Origin: SIG469 sp964541215
Lineage (GTDB): Bacteria > Bacillota > Clostridia > Oscillospirales > Oscillospiraceae
Assembly (NCBI GenBank): GCA_964541215.1
Contig: CAZIPP010000020.1
Span: 1-17,644, forward strand
Direction of reading: 5' to 3'
Length of the DNA stretch: 17,644 nt
Shown here piece by piece: positions 6,828 through 14,291 of the stretch. The position numbers and the translations under genes are program-made. Position 1 is the stretch's first letter. Each line of letters begins with the position of its first letter. The notes below the pieces were generated by a model. It searched no databases and had not been told where the DNA came from. It worked only from the letters and a program-made list of their open reading frames with translations.

Positions 6828-7881
6828 TCTCTTTTTCCTTCTCGGGGTGGTGTGATTTTTCATGTATCCATCTGGTGATGAACAAAACAAGGACAACATC
6901 TATTGCGAGTATCAGAAACTTTACCCACCCCTCAGTAGTGAGCATAACAGCAGACAGTCCGAGAATGGCTGTTACAAGATACAGTATTGCAACGCTCTGT
7001 TTCTGACTGTAGCCCATATCTATGAGTTTATGGTGGATGTGGCTTCGGTCAGCCTTCCATGGTGCCTGACCCTTCAGGATGCGGCGGAAGAAGGCTGTAA
7101 CAGTATCAAAAATGGGGACGCCAAGAATAAGGAACGGTACAAGGAAAGAAATGATCGTATAGAACTTGAATAGCCCCTGAATGGACAGCACCGCAAGAAT
7201 ATATCCCAAAAACGTTGAGCCGGTGTCTCCCATGAATATCTTGGCAGGATTGATGTTGTATGGCATAAATCCGAGACACGCTCCAAGAAGCGCGGCTACC
7301 ATGATAGCAACGTTGACGTCACTTACAAGAAGAGATATTACCAGCAGACTTGCGGAGTTGATGGCAGATACGCCTACAGAAAGACCATCAAGACCATCTA
7401 TCAGATTAACTGCGTTGGTGATGGCAACGATCCAAATGATGCTAACAGGAACTGCCAGAAAACCCAGATTGAAATACTGGCTGTCGCCAAAGAAAATCGG
7501 GTTTGATAAAAACTGGATAACATTGCCATGAGCCACAGCCACAACGGCAGCAAGGATCTGAACGCAAAACTTAAAGATCGCATTCAGCGGGCGGATATCA
7601 TCAACAACACCCAAAAGGACAATGATAACAGCGCCGAGCAGCATTCCCCTGACCTGATGATCGATCTCTGCAAACAGCAGAACAGCCAGCATAAAAGCCA
7701 TGAATATAGCCAGACCGCCAAGAAGCGGTATAGGTTTGTTGTGCATGCGGCGCTCATCCTTGGGGATGTCTACTGCGCCTACCTTTTGGGCAAAAGCCTT
7801 GACCACCGGCGTGAACAGAAAAGAAGCAAGAACTGCCACGCCAAGGGTTATCAGTACAAGTGAATAAGTCTCTAAAGTCAT
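6814..7881 (-). CDS. tagO: Undecaprenyl-phosphate N-acetylglucosaminyl 1-phosphate transferase (TagO/WecA type)
   Basis: An integral membrane enzyme of the MraY/WecA superfamily that moves GlcNAc-1-phosphate from UDP-GlcNAc to undecaprenyl phosphate, the first step of wall teichoic acid and many other surface polymers. 355 aa with about ten or eleven aliphatic membrane helices. Signature motifs: RRMHNKPIPLLGGLAIF (45-60), the Asp pair GVVDD (94-95), NAVNLIDGLDGL (156-167), KIFMGDTGS (214-222), PIFDT (256-260) and the cytosolic loop RSHIHHKL (279-286), whose HIHH box separates WecA/TagO enzymes from MraY. ATG 7881 follows the trpS stop by 3 nt and uses GGAAGA inside trpS, so translation is coupled. 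The C-terminal 15 residues are Lys/Glu/His rich. Exact polymer unknown. Confidence 0.95.
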   Translation of the reverse strand: MTLETYSLVLITLGVAVLASFLFTPVVKAFAQKVGAVDIPKDERRMHNKPIPLLGGLAIFMAFMLAVLLFAEIDHQVRGMLLGAVIIVLLGVVDDIRPLNAIFKFCVQILAAVVAVAHGNVIQFLSNPIFFGDSQYFNLGFLAVPVSIIWIVAITNAVNLIDGLDGLSVGVSAINSASLLVISLLVSDVNVAIMVAALLGACLGFMPYNINPAKIFMGDTGSTFLGYILAVLSIQGLFKFYTIISFLVPFLILGVPIFDTVTAFFRRILKGQAPWKADRSHIHHKLIDMGYSQKQSVAILYLVTAILGLSAVMLTTEGWVKFLILAIDVVLVLFITRWIHEKSHHPEKEKENEKD

Positions 7882-7884
7882 AGG

Positions 7885-8904
7885 TTATCTTCCATTAGGC
7901 AAAACAAAGCCGATTTTCTTGTATACTTTTTTGAGTGTTCTGTTGGCAACTCTGGAAGCCTTTTCAGCGCCATCTGCCATAAGCTTGTTGAGGTAATCCT
8001 TATTCTTCATAAGATCCTCGCTCTTTTCACGAATAGGACGGAGCATTTCAACAACGGCCTCACCAACCGCGGGCTTAAATACGCCATAACCGGCAGAAGC
8101 AAATTCCTTTTCTATCTCATCAAAGGTTTTGCCTGTTGCACAGGAGTAGATAGTCATCAGGTTGGAAACACCGGGCTTGTTCTGAGGATCGTAGCGTACA
8201 CATCCTGCACCTGTATCGCTGTCTGTAATGGCGCGTTTGAAGGTACGCATGATATCTTCAGGCTTGTCGGTAATAAGGATACGTCCCTTGTCTTCATCTT
8301 CGGACTTGGACATCTTGGAGGTGGGATCGGCAAGGCTCATAATTCGGGCGCCAACCTTGGGAATGTAGGGTTCGGGAACCTTAAATACATCACCATAGAT
8401 GCCATTAAAGCGATTGGCTATGTCACGGGTAAGCTCACAGTGCTGCTTCTGGTCTTCGCCTACCGGAACGAAATCAGGATTGTACAGCAGGATATCAGCA
8501 GCCATCAAAGCAGGATAAGTGAACAGACCACCGTTGATATTGTCAGCATTCTTGGCGCTTTTATCCTTAAACTGGGTCATACGGCTCAGTTCACCAAACA
8601 TGGCATAGCAGTTAAGGACCCAGCCCAGCTCAGCATGAGCAGGAACATGGCTCTGAATAAAAAGAGTGTTCTTTTCGGGGTCCAAACCACAGGCAACGTA
8701 CTGAGCCAGCTGATTTGTAGTTCTTCTGCGAAGGTCGGCAGGGTTCTGACGAACGGTTATGGCGTGCAGATCAGCCATAAAATAATAGCAGTCGAACTCG
8801 TCTGCCAGATCGCTCCAGTTTTTGATAGCTCCAAGATAAGAACCCAAAGTAAGGTCGCCGCTGGGTTTGATTCCCGAAAGCATTATTTTCTTAGCAGTAT
8901 CCAT
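7885..8904 (-). CDS. trpS: Tryptophanyl-tRNA synthetase
   Basis: Class I aminoacyl-tRNA synthetase charging tRNA-Trp with tryptophan in the cytosol. 339 aa, normal length. Visible motifs: SGIKPSGDLTLGSYLGAI (10-27), in which GSYL takes the place of the HIGH box; VPVGEDQKQHCELTRDIA (147-164) of the active-site fold; and SKMSKS (196-201), the KMSKS loop. The start ATG 8904 is preceded by AGAGG 9 nt upstream. It is the first gene of the operon that continues into tagO and wecB, with a strong promoter at 8964-8992. Unlike many Bacillota synthetase genes, the leader of about 60 nt is too short for a T-box. Confidence 0.97.
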   Translation of the reverse strand: MDTAKKIMLSGIKPSGDLTLGSYLGAIKNWSDLADEFDCYYFMADLHAITVRQNPADLRRRTTNQLAQYVACGLDPEKNTLFIQSHVPAHAELGWVLNCYAMFGELSRMTQFKDKSAKNADNINGGLFTYPALMAADILLYNPDFVPVGEDQKQHCELTRDIANRFNGIYGDVFKVPEPYIPKVGARIMSLADPTSKMSKSEDEDKGRILITDKPEDIMRTFKRAITDSDTGAGCVRYDPQNKPGVSNLMTIYSCATGKTFDEIEKEFASAGYGVFKPAVGEAVVEMLRPIREKSEDLMKNKDYLNKLMADGAEKASRVANRTLKKVYKKIGFVLPNGR

Positions 8905-8963
8905 GATGAATAACCTCTTATATCTTAATTAACGGAAAAATCCGCCTTTTGTTCCAATTAAAC

Positions 8964-8992
8964 ATTGTATCATAACTTACCGTTATTGGCAA
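8964..8992 (-). promoter_or_regulatory. Predicted sigma-A promoter of the trpS operon
   Basis: On the minus strand: TTGCCA (8987-8992), 17-bp spacer, TACAAT (8964-8969), with TGA directly before the -10 box (extended -10). Transcription would begin near 8957, about 55 nt before the trpS ATG. It probably drives all four genes down to 4889, since no later promoter is obvious. Confidence 0.65.
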
Positions 8993-9007
8993 CTTCAATA
9001 ATGGATC

Positions 9008-9040
9008 GCGGCTTGAAAAAGCTGTCCTTTTCCAAGCCGC
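9008..9040. repeat. Hairpin between the AraC-type gene and trpS
   Basis: GCGGCTTG (9008-9015) pairs with CAAGCCGC (9033-9040), and after one mismatch AAAAG pairs with CTTTT, leaving a CTGTC loop. It lies about 30 nt past the stop codon of the AraC-type gene and upstream of the trpS promoter. Position suits a terminator, but there is no U-tract after it on either strand, so termination would be weak or factor-dependent. Confidence 0.5.
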
Positions 9041-9070
9041 AACACAGGTCATATAGCTTAAACGGTTATA

Positions 9071-10348
9071 TTATCCTCTCAGCTTTGAAGGACATACGCC
9101 TTCGTAACGCTTAAAGGCACGATTCATGGTAAGAGAGCTGGAGAAACCACAGCTGTCGGCTATGTCCTTAACAGTATCTGTGCTTGCAAGCATCTGCTTT
9201 GCGGCTTCGAGTCGTTTCTTCTGCAAGGCATCGAACAGCCGCTCTCCCCTGTACTGCCGATAGATCCTTGAGCAGTAAGCGGGACTGAGATTGAATCTAT
9301 CCGCAATATAGTTGACGGAAAGATTAAAGTCACGGAAGTTTTCGTCGATATATTTATCTATGTCAATGACCCACTGAGGAGGTTCTTCCTTTTTCAGCGT
9401 ATTAAAATGCGCTTCTATCTCGTCGATAAGAGCATCTGTGGTCATGAGAAAATCGTTCAGGGTGCGTCCTGATTCCACCAGCCTGTGACCGGGATTGAGC
9501 TGCATATAAAAATCATAGCCAAGAATGTCTTTAAGGGCATCGGTCATGTAAAGCATACTGTTGACCATACCGTATATTCTGAAGCGGAAGGTGCTTATTG
9601 ACGGCTGTGTATCAATAAACTCTTTCGAGACCAGCTCATGTATCGCCTGACGAAGACCATCAAAGTCCTGACTCTGAATGCAATTCAGCATTTTGGATTC
9701 AAGGCTTAGATACTTCACGGATGAGGGCGGCAAGTTGGTATGAAGAAGATCGTCATAAAAAGTGACCTGAAGATCTTCATTGCAAACAAGCTGCTGGTAC
9801 TCGAAAATGTCCAAAGTTTCTTCGTACATTTGAGCAAATTTCATGGTATCTGAATACACCCTGCTGGCAGTAATGGTGATACTTATATCGAAATGCTGTT
9901 CAAGAAACTCAACTGCTTTTTGAGCAGATCTTCTTATAGATCCGAAAGCATCGTCTTTTGAAGTATCAAAGTTGATGATAGTTACCGTATAGCCCTGGTA
10001 TTCAGCAGCCGCAGCGGTAATGTCTGGGTCGAACACGTCCTCCAAAACGTTTCTGAGGATAAAAAACATATCACGGAAATCAACATTGCTGCCATCTGAA
10101 AAAAGAGGTCCCCATGTTTCGATCCTGGAAGTAAGAATAATGAAATCCGGGCGTGACAGATCAATGCTGGAACGTACGGCATCATTGATCAGATGCTCGC
10201 CATCCGGGTAAAAACCACCGCCAAGAGCATGGACAAAAAACATATCTCTGCGAAATGAGGTATAACCCCTGTCTGCCTGCCCAAGTTGGTTTTTAAGTTC
10301 GGCGATCTCCATTTGAAGCTTTTCAATCTCTATCTGAAGCTTTTCCAC
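9071..10348 (-). CDS. AraC-family transcriptional regulator
   Basis: A 425-aa one-component regulator. Residues 1-24 form heptads (MEKLQIEIEKLQMEIAELKN), likely a coiled coil for dimerisation. Residues about 30-320 are an uncharacterised sensor-like region, with Arg/Tyr-rich segments such as FRRDMFFVHALGGGFY and SVKYLSLESKMLNCI like those of YesN-type proteins, but no receiver domain. Residues about 325-425 are the paired AraC helix-turn-helix: LSVNYIADRFNLSPAYCSRI (first) and VKDIADSCGFSSSLTMNRAFK (second, ending at SKLRG). GTG at 10348 is chosen because GGAGG is 6 nt upstream. The gene is transcribed divergently from the reductase and binding-protein genes over 206 bp and most likely controls them in response to the reductase substrate or a related ligand; the ligand is unknown. 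Confidence 0.92.
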   Translation of the reverse strand: MEKLQIEIEKLQMEIAELKNQLGQADRGYTSFRRDMFFVHALGGGFYPDGEHLINDAVRSSIDLSRPDFIILTSRIETWGPLFSDGSNVDFRDMFFILRNVLEDVFDPDITAAAAEYQGYTVTIINFDTSKDDAFGSIRRSAQKAVEFLEQHFDISITITASRVYSDTMKFAQMYEETLDIFEYQQLVCNEDLQVTFYDDLLHTNLPPSSVKYLSLESKMLNCIQSQDFDGLRQAIHELVSKEFIDTQPSISTFRFRIYGMVNSMLYMTDALKDILGYDFYMQLNPGHRLVESGRTLNDFLMTTDALIDEIEAHFNTLKKEEPPQWVIDIDKYIDENFRDFNLSVNYIADRFNLSPAYCSRIYRQYRGERLFDALQKKRLEAAKQMLASTDTVKDIADSCGFSSSLTMNRAFKRYEGVCPSKLRG

Positions 10349-10381
10349 TGCTTACCTCCATAACACCATTTTGCTGACTTA

Positions 10382-10410
10382 ATAATAAAGCATACAGTCG
10401 ATTTCGTCAA
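10382..10410 (-). promoter_or_regulatory. Predicted promoter of the AraC-type regulator gene
   Basis: On the minus strand: TTGACG (10405-10410), 17-bp spacer, TATTAT (10382-10387). The transcript would start near 10375, leaving a leader of about 27 nt with GGAGG before GTG 10348. The -35 box lies only 10 bp from the -35 box of the divergent promoter, so one bound regulator could affect both. Confidence 0.55.
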
Positions 10411-10420
10411 TGAAACAATT

Positions 10421-10448
10421 TTGTATCCATAGTAAACGCATTTATAAA
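10421..10448 (+). promoter_or_regulatory. Predicted promoter of the reductase / binding-protein operon
   Basis: TTGTAT (10421-10426), 16-bp spacer, TATAAA (10443-10448). The match is weaker than that of the divergent promoter, in keeping with a promoter that needs an activator such as the AraC-family protein. The leader would be about 100 nt and ends with AAAGGAG before ATG 10555; I see no riboswitch in it. Confidence 0.45.
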
Positions 10449-10554
10449 ATGATAGCAAACTCTGCTTTTTGTGTCTTTACGCCCAAGCTTATTTTATTTT
10501 AAACTTGAAGCATGCAGGAAACTGTAAATTATGGAGGAATAAAGGAGAGAAAAT

Positions 10555-12348
10555 ATGTCATATTACATTGGACCGCGCTGTTCGGCATGTCATTACTGTT
10601 TCAATGAATGTCCTGTGGGCGCTATCAGATTTTGCGGAACAAGCTACGAAATAGACGAATTTAAATGTATTGGCTGCGGCAAATGCGCCGAAGTATGTCC
10701 ATCCGGTATAATCTATGACCCCGAAAATCCTGAGGTGGTCGAAGCCCATGAACCGATTGAAAAAGAGTGCGACCTTGTTGTACTCGGCGCAGGCGGCAGC
10801 GGTCTTGTAGCTGCTGTCAGAGCAGCACAGCTCAGCGGCAAAAAAGTAATAGTTGTCGAAAAAGCAAAAAAGCCCGGCGGCAATACAACCCTTGGTCACG
10901 GATTTATGATGCGTTATACCAAGTGGCATGAAGCGGCAGGCGTTGCTGATACCCGCGAGGAAAGCATTAAGTCTCTTTATGAGCGTACAGGCGGCGTGCT
11001 GGATTATGAAATGCTGCGCAACGCAACCTATGCCCTTTCGGATATGTTCGACTGGCTGTGTACCTTTGGCGGCACTGAAGGCAAATTTGTACTTAAAATG
11101 GGTGGTCCCGGTGGTCCCGCAGCTGCACCCGGTGAAGGAAAAAAGGATGATAAGAAGGACGGCAAGCAGGAAGCAAAACCCCAGGGAGACAGCCCATTTG
11201 CCGGTCCCATCGGAGCTATGATAGACTTCCCTGTCCGCAGCCAGAATACAAAATGTACCGATACCTCCATGGGTCCAGGTTGGATGGGTACATACGTTGT
11301 TGAAAAAATGATGGAAGTCGGCACTTCCCAGTTTGGAATGGAAGTTTTGACATCCACTAAGGCTGTCAAGCTGCTTACCAATGACGACGGAAGCTTCTGC
11401 GGAGTAGTATGTGAAGATAAAGGCGGTCAGGTCACCGTCAAGGCTAAAGCCTGCGTTATCGCCACCGGCGGTTTTGCTCACAATGATGAACTGATGATGA
11501 AGACTAACCCCAACTTCTTCAATGGTCAGCCGGTCAAGCGTCTGTCTGTTGCCGGTTCCACCGGTGATGGTATCGCTCTTGTGGAAGATATTGGCGGCGC
11601 CATTGACCTGGAGCGGGTCAGAGTTCCCGCCGGCGGTCCTGTCCACCATCCCTGGAACTATACAGTATTCACGCTTGCAGGACGCGGAAATCCCATGGTA
11701 GATGTCAACGGCAATCTGTTTGAGACCCACGGCGGCGGTGGTCCCGGCATGGCGGGAGGTCCTCTGGACACCATCGAAGGCGGTATTATTTATCAGATTT
11801 TGGATATAGATGCTGTTCATCGCGGCGGTGAACAGGGCATAAAGAGCTGCACCGACACCAGCGCAATGGAAGAACGCAAGAATTACCTCGAAGCCATGAA
11901 CAAAGAAGCCATGAACGGCTGGCCTGCTTTCAAAGCATGGACCATCGAAGGACTTGCCGAAAAGATCGGCTGCGTTCCTGCGGTGCTTCAGGCATCCATT
12001 GATGCTTACAATGCACAGGCCGAAGAAGAAGCCAAGAATCCCAAACCTGCCGCACCCGGTCCCATGGGCTTTGGCGGTATGGCAAAGAAGGAAAAGATCC
12101 TTAACGCGCCTTTCTATGCTGTTAAGTGCGGTCGTTTCAGCGAATCCGCTTCCGGTGGTATCGTAACCGACACCGGACTGTGCGTACTTAAAACCGACGG
12201 TCAGCAGATCCCCGGTCTCTTCGCTGTAGGCGACAGCTGCCGTGGTCTGTTCCTGAAGGATGATTCCGGCGGAAAGTTCGGCGAGATGCCCTGGGCAATG
12301 GCTTCAGGTTTTATGGCAGGTAATATCGCTGCCGAGTATATTGGATAA
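10555..12348 (+). CDS. Ferredoxin-flavoprotein fusion, fumarate-reductase-like FAD oxidoreductase of unknown substrate
   Basis: A 597-aa soluble protein. Residues 1-60 hold two [4Fe-4S] motifs: Cys9-12-15-19 followed by Pro, and Cys38-41-44-48 followed by Pro. The FAD domain starts at 72 with GAGGSG (78-83), Glu102 at the end of the second strand, and GGNT (108-111). It continues with the capping region and ends in PGLFAVGDSCRG and an Ala/Gly-rich helix, as in the fumarate reductase/succinate dehydrogenase flavoprotein superfamily. Residues 183-215 are a Gly/Pro/Lys-rich insert, and 495-513 are also Pro/Gly rich. There is no signal peptide, so it acts in the cytosol, with electrons from ferredoxin or a similar donor. 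By my alignment from memory, the Arg402, His504 and Arg544 positions of Shewanella fumarate reductase are not conserved, so fumarate is an unlikely substrate; an enoate- or keto-type acceptor is possible. AAAGGAG precedes ATG 10555. Confidence 0.93.
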   Translation: MSYYIGPRCSACHYCFNECPVGAIRFCGTSYEIDEFKCIGCGKCAEVCPSGIIYDPENPEVVEAHEPIEKECDLVVLGAGGSGLVAAVRAAQLSGKKVIVVEKAKKPGGNTTLGHGFMMRYTKWHEAAGVADTREESIKSLYERTGGVLDYEMLRNATYALSDMFDWLCTFGGTEGKFVLKMGGPGGPAAAPGEGKKDDKKDGKQEAKPQGDSPFAGPIGAMIDFPVRSQNTKCTDTSMGPGWMGTYVVEKMMEVGTSQFGMEVLTSTKAVKLLTNDDGSFCGVVCEDKGGQVTVKAKACVIATGGFAHNDELMMKTNPNFFNGQPVKRLSVAGSTGDGIALVEDIGGAIDLERVRVPAGGPVHHPWNYTVFTLAGRGNPMVDVNGNLFETHGGGGPGMAGGPLDTIEGGIIYQILDIDAVHRGGEQGIKSCTDTSAMEERKNYLEAMNKEAMNGWPAFKAWTIEGLAEKIGCVPAVLQASIDAYNAQAEEEAKNPKPAAPGPMGFGGMAKKEKILNAPFYAVKCGRFSESASGGIVTDTGLCVLKTDGQQIPGLFAVGDSCRGLFLKDDSGGKFGEMPWAMASGFMAGNIAAEYIG

Positions 12349-12369
12349 TCACATATAAGGAGAATAATT

Positions 12370-14064
12370 ATGAAAAAAGTGCTTTCTGTACTGTTGGCAC
12401 TTTCAATACTGATGATGCTTGCCGCATGTGCAGGCGGTGAAAAAACTGTTGAAAGTGAAGCTTCTCCTGTTGAAGAAGCTGTAGAATCTTCTTCGGCAGA
12501 AGAAACTCCTGCGGAGCAGGAAACTGTCGAGGAACAGGAGCTGGTCACGGAAGAAACTCCTGTTGAAGAAGAACAGGTCGTTTATTCTGTAGAGTATCCT
12601 CTGGCTGACGGAACTGTTGTGTTCGACTGCTTTGCTTCTGTACCCAGCAACATTGCCAACATGATAACCGATACCCTCAGCGATTTCCCTGTTTATCAGC
12701 TTGCCGAGGAAATGACAGGAATACGTATGGACTGGTTGCTGACAACTCCCGAAAACGAGTTGACAAAGCTGAATCTTATCGTTGCATCAGGTGAATATCC
12801 TACCTATTTCAAGGCTATGGATTCGCTTTACACCGCAGGTAAAGATGCATCAGTTGAAGATGAAGTCGCTGTTGACATCTCCGGTATGCTGGAAGAGTTT
12901 GCGCCTGACTACTACGCTTTCGCAGTTGAAAACGATATTCTGAAGCTGCTGACCTCAGACGCCGGATATATCACCTCTGTGGCACCAGTAGCAACTACCC
13001 GTACAGAAGGACCGCAGATAAGACAGGACTGGCTTACTGAGCTGAATCTTGAAGTGCCTGATACCATTGATGAACTGACAGAAGTAGCTTTGGCTTTCAA
13101 AAACGAGAAGGGCTGCACAAATGCCATTTTGGTAGACAGTCTATTTATCAAATACGCCGGTTCTTTTGATTTTTCAATGAGAAACTTCTCCGGCGGCATG
13201 GAGTTCAACTGGATAGACGGCGAGGCTGTCCCCTTCTTTATGAACGACAACTTCATTCCTTATCTGGACACTCTGAAGTCATGGTACAGCAATGGACTTT
13301 GTACAGATTATATGTCCATAACAAATCCAGGTCAGTATGAGCAGATATTCCTCAACGATGACTCCGGCTTTGTTGTTTCCGGCAACACCATGATGGGAAC
13401 TACCTTCATAAACAAGTACACTAACGGAACCATTGATCTGCAGCCCATTCCTATGCCCACCATGGAAGAAGGTATGCAGCTGCACGTTGGCGGTGAGGAA
13501 AAGAGCGTTAACGCGGAAAATGCATGGACCATCACCACATCCTGCGACGATCCCGAAATGGCGCTTGGTTATCTGAACTGGTTCTATACCGAAGAAGGCA
13601 ACATTGCCGCATCCTTTGGTCGTGAAGGCGAAGCCCTTGCTTATGATGAAAATGGTGAGCCTACCTTCTCTGAACTCATTATGAATAACCCCGACGGACT
13701 GTCCATGCAGACAGCCGTACAGCTTTATGTTGGCTATGGCACACCTGTTTCTTCACATCCTACAGTTGAGAAGCTGCAGAACAGCAAAAACACCGAAGCT
13801 CAGAACAAGTGCAATGAGATATGGTTTGAAGGCCGCACTACCGAATACACCATCAGAGGCGATATGACTGCTGTTGAGAGCGAAACCTATTATGCTCTGT
13901 CCGGTGACATCGGCACCCTGTTTGAAGAGTTCATGGCAAAATATATCAACGGTGAAGCCGGTATGGAAGACTATCAGGCAGCTGTTGACCATGCATATGA
14001 ACTTGGTCTTGAAGAGATAATTCAAATCAAGACAGATGCTCATAACAGATATCTTGCAAGATAA
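12370..14064 (+). CDS. Solute-binding lipoprotein of an ABC importer, without its permease nearby
   Basis: A 564-aa extracellular solute-binding protein, family 1 (LplA/LipO-like). The signal peptide MKKVLSVLLALSILMMLAAC ends in a lipobox with Cys20 as lipidation site. Residues 24-70 are an unusually acidic, Glu/Pro/Thr-rich tether to the cell surface. The binding domain follows, with family-like segments such as LAEEMTGIRMDW, LNLIVASGEYPTYF and YTEEGNIAASFG. These proteins normally hand sugars, oligosaccharides or other solutes to ABC permeases, but none are encoded here. ATG 12370 follows AAGGAG by 7 nt and lies 21 bp after the reductase stop, so the two genes form one operon. The pairing suggests uptake of the reductase substrate, using permease subunits encoded elsewhere. 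Confidence 0.93.
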   Translation: MKKVLSVLLALSILMMLAACAGGEKTVESEASPVEEAVESSSAEETPAEQETVEEQELVTEETPVEEEQVVYSVEYPLADGTVVFDCFASVPSNIANMITDTLSDFPVYQLAEEMTGIRMDWLLTTPENELTKLNLIVASGEYPTYFKAMDSLYTAGKDASVEDEVAVDISGMLEEFAPDYYAFAVENDILKLLTSDAGYITSVAPVATTRTEGPQIRQDWLTELNLEVPDTIDELTEVALAFKNEKGCTNAILVDSLFIKYAGSFDFSMRNFSGGMEFNWIDGEAVPFFMNDNFIPYLDTLKSWYSNGLCTDYMSITNPGQYEQIFLNDDSGFVVSGNTMMGTTFINKYTNGTIDLQPIPMPTMEEGMQLHVGGEEKSVNAENAWTITTSCDDPEMALGYLNWFYTEEGNIAASFGREGEALAYDENGEPTFSELIMNNPDGLSMQTAVQLYVGYGTPVSSHPTVEKLQNSKNTEAQNKCNEIWFEGRTTEYTIRGDMTAVESETYYALSGDIGTLFEEFMAKYINGEAGMEDYQAAVDHAYELGLEEIIQIKTDAHNRYLAR

Positions 14065-14096
14065 AATCGTTTGTTCATTTTCTTTCTTTTCTTAAT

Positions 14097-14143
14097 ATAG
14101 CGGCAGCCGCAGGTGTAAAAACCTGCGGCTGTTTGCCGGCTAT
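14097..14143 (+). terminator. Hairpin terminator after the binding-protein gene
   Basis: CAGCCGCAGGT (14104-14114), loop GTAAAA, ACCTGCGGCTG (14121-14131), all 11 pairs matched and GC-rich, followed by TTT. An outer ATAGC/GCTAT pair (14097-14101 with 14139-14143) extends the structure. It starts about 30 nt after the stop codon at 14064. The U-run is short, but stem and position are typical for closing the reductase operon. Confidence 0.75.
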
Positions 14144-14219
14144 TATGGAAGAATATTTATCGCCAAGAATCAAACTTTAAATTCCAATATGTATCTCAGA
14201 AATAATAACCGCCATTAAG

Positions 14220-14248
14220 TTGACAGTCTATTCAAATAATAGTACACT
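14220..14248 (+). promoter_or_regulatory. Predicted strong promoter of the rsgA transcript
   Basis: A perfect TTGACA (14220-14225), 17-bp spacer and TACACT (14243-14248). Transcription would start near 14255, giving rsgA an unusually long leader of about 290 nt that holds a hairpin, a possible 9-codon reading frame and an inverted-repeat element. The other genes here have leaders of about 30 to 100 nt. Confidence 0.65.
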
Positions 14249-14259
14249 GTTCACAAATA

Positions 14260-14273
14260 GCCTGACCTCAGGC
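14260..14273 (+). other. Small hairpin at the start of the rsgA leader
   Basis: GCCTGA (14260-14265), CC, TCAGGC (14268-14273): a perfect inverted repeat right before AAAGGAG (14276-14282). In the RNA it would lie close to the predicted 5' end and might protect the transcript or control access to the ribosome-binding site. Confidence 0.5.
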
Positions 14274-14291
14274 AGAAAGGAGACTATAATA

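Noticed and set aside
6828..6899. N-terminal extension of wecB from 6899
   Set aside because: It would lie wholly inside tagO and add residues not seen in the family, while ATG 6827 has a good ribosome-binding site and gives the standard N-terminus MKKIKVMTVFGTRPE.
8905..9070. Possible T-box riboswitch before trpS
   Set aside because: The leader from the predicted promoter to the start codon is about 55 nt and lacks the specifier stem and the conserved antiterminator motif; a T-box needs roughly 200 nt or more.
10558..11820. A 420-codon open frame on the minus strand
   Set aside because: It is antisense to the ferredoxin-flavoprotein gene, which has intact Fe-S and FAD motifs. The antisense product is Cys/Ser/His rich without domains, typical of a shadow frame.
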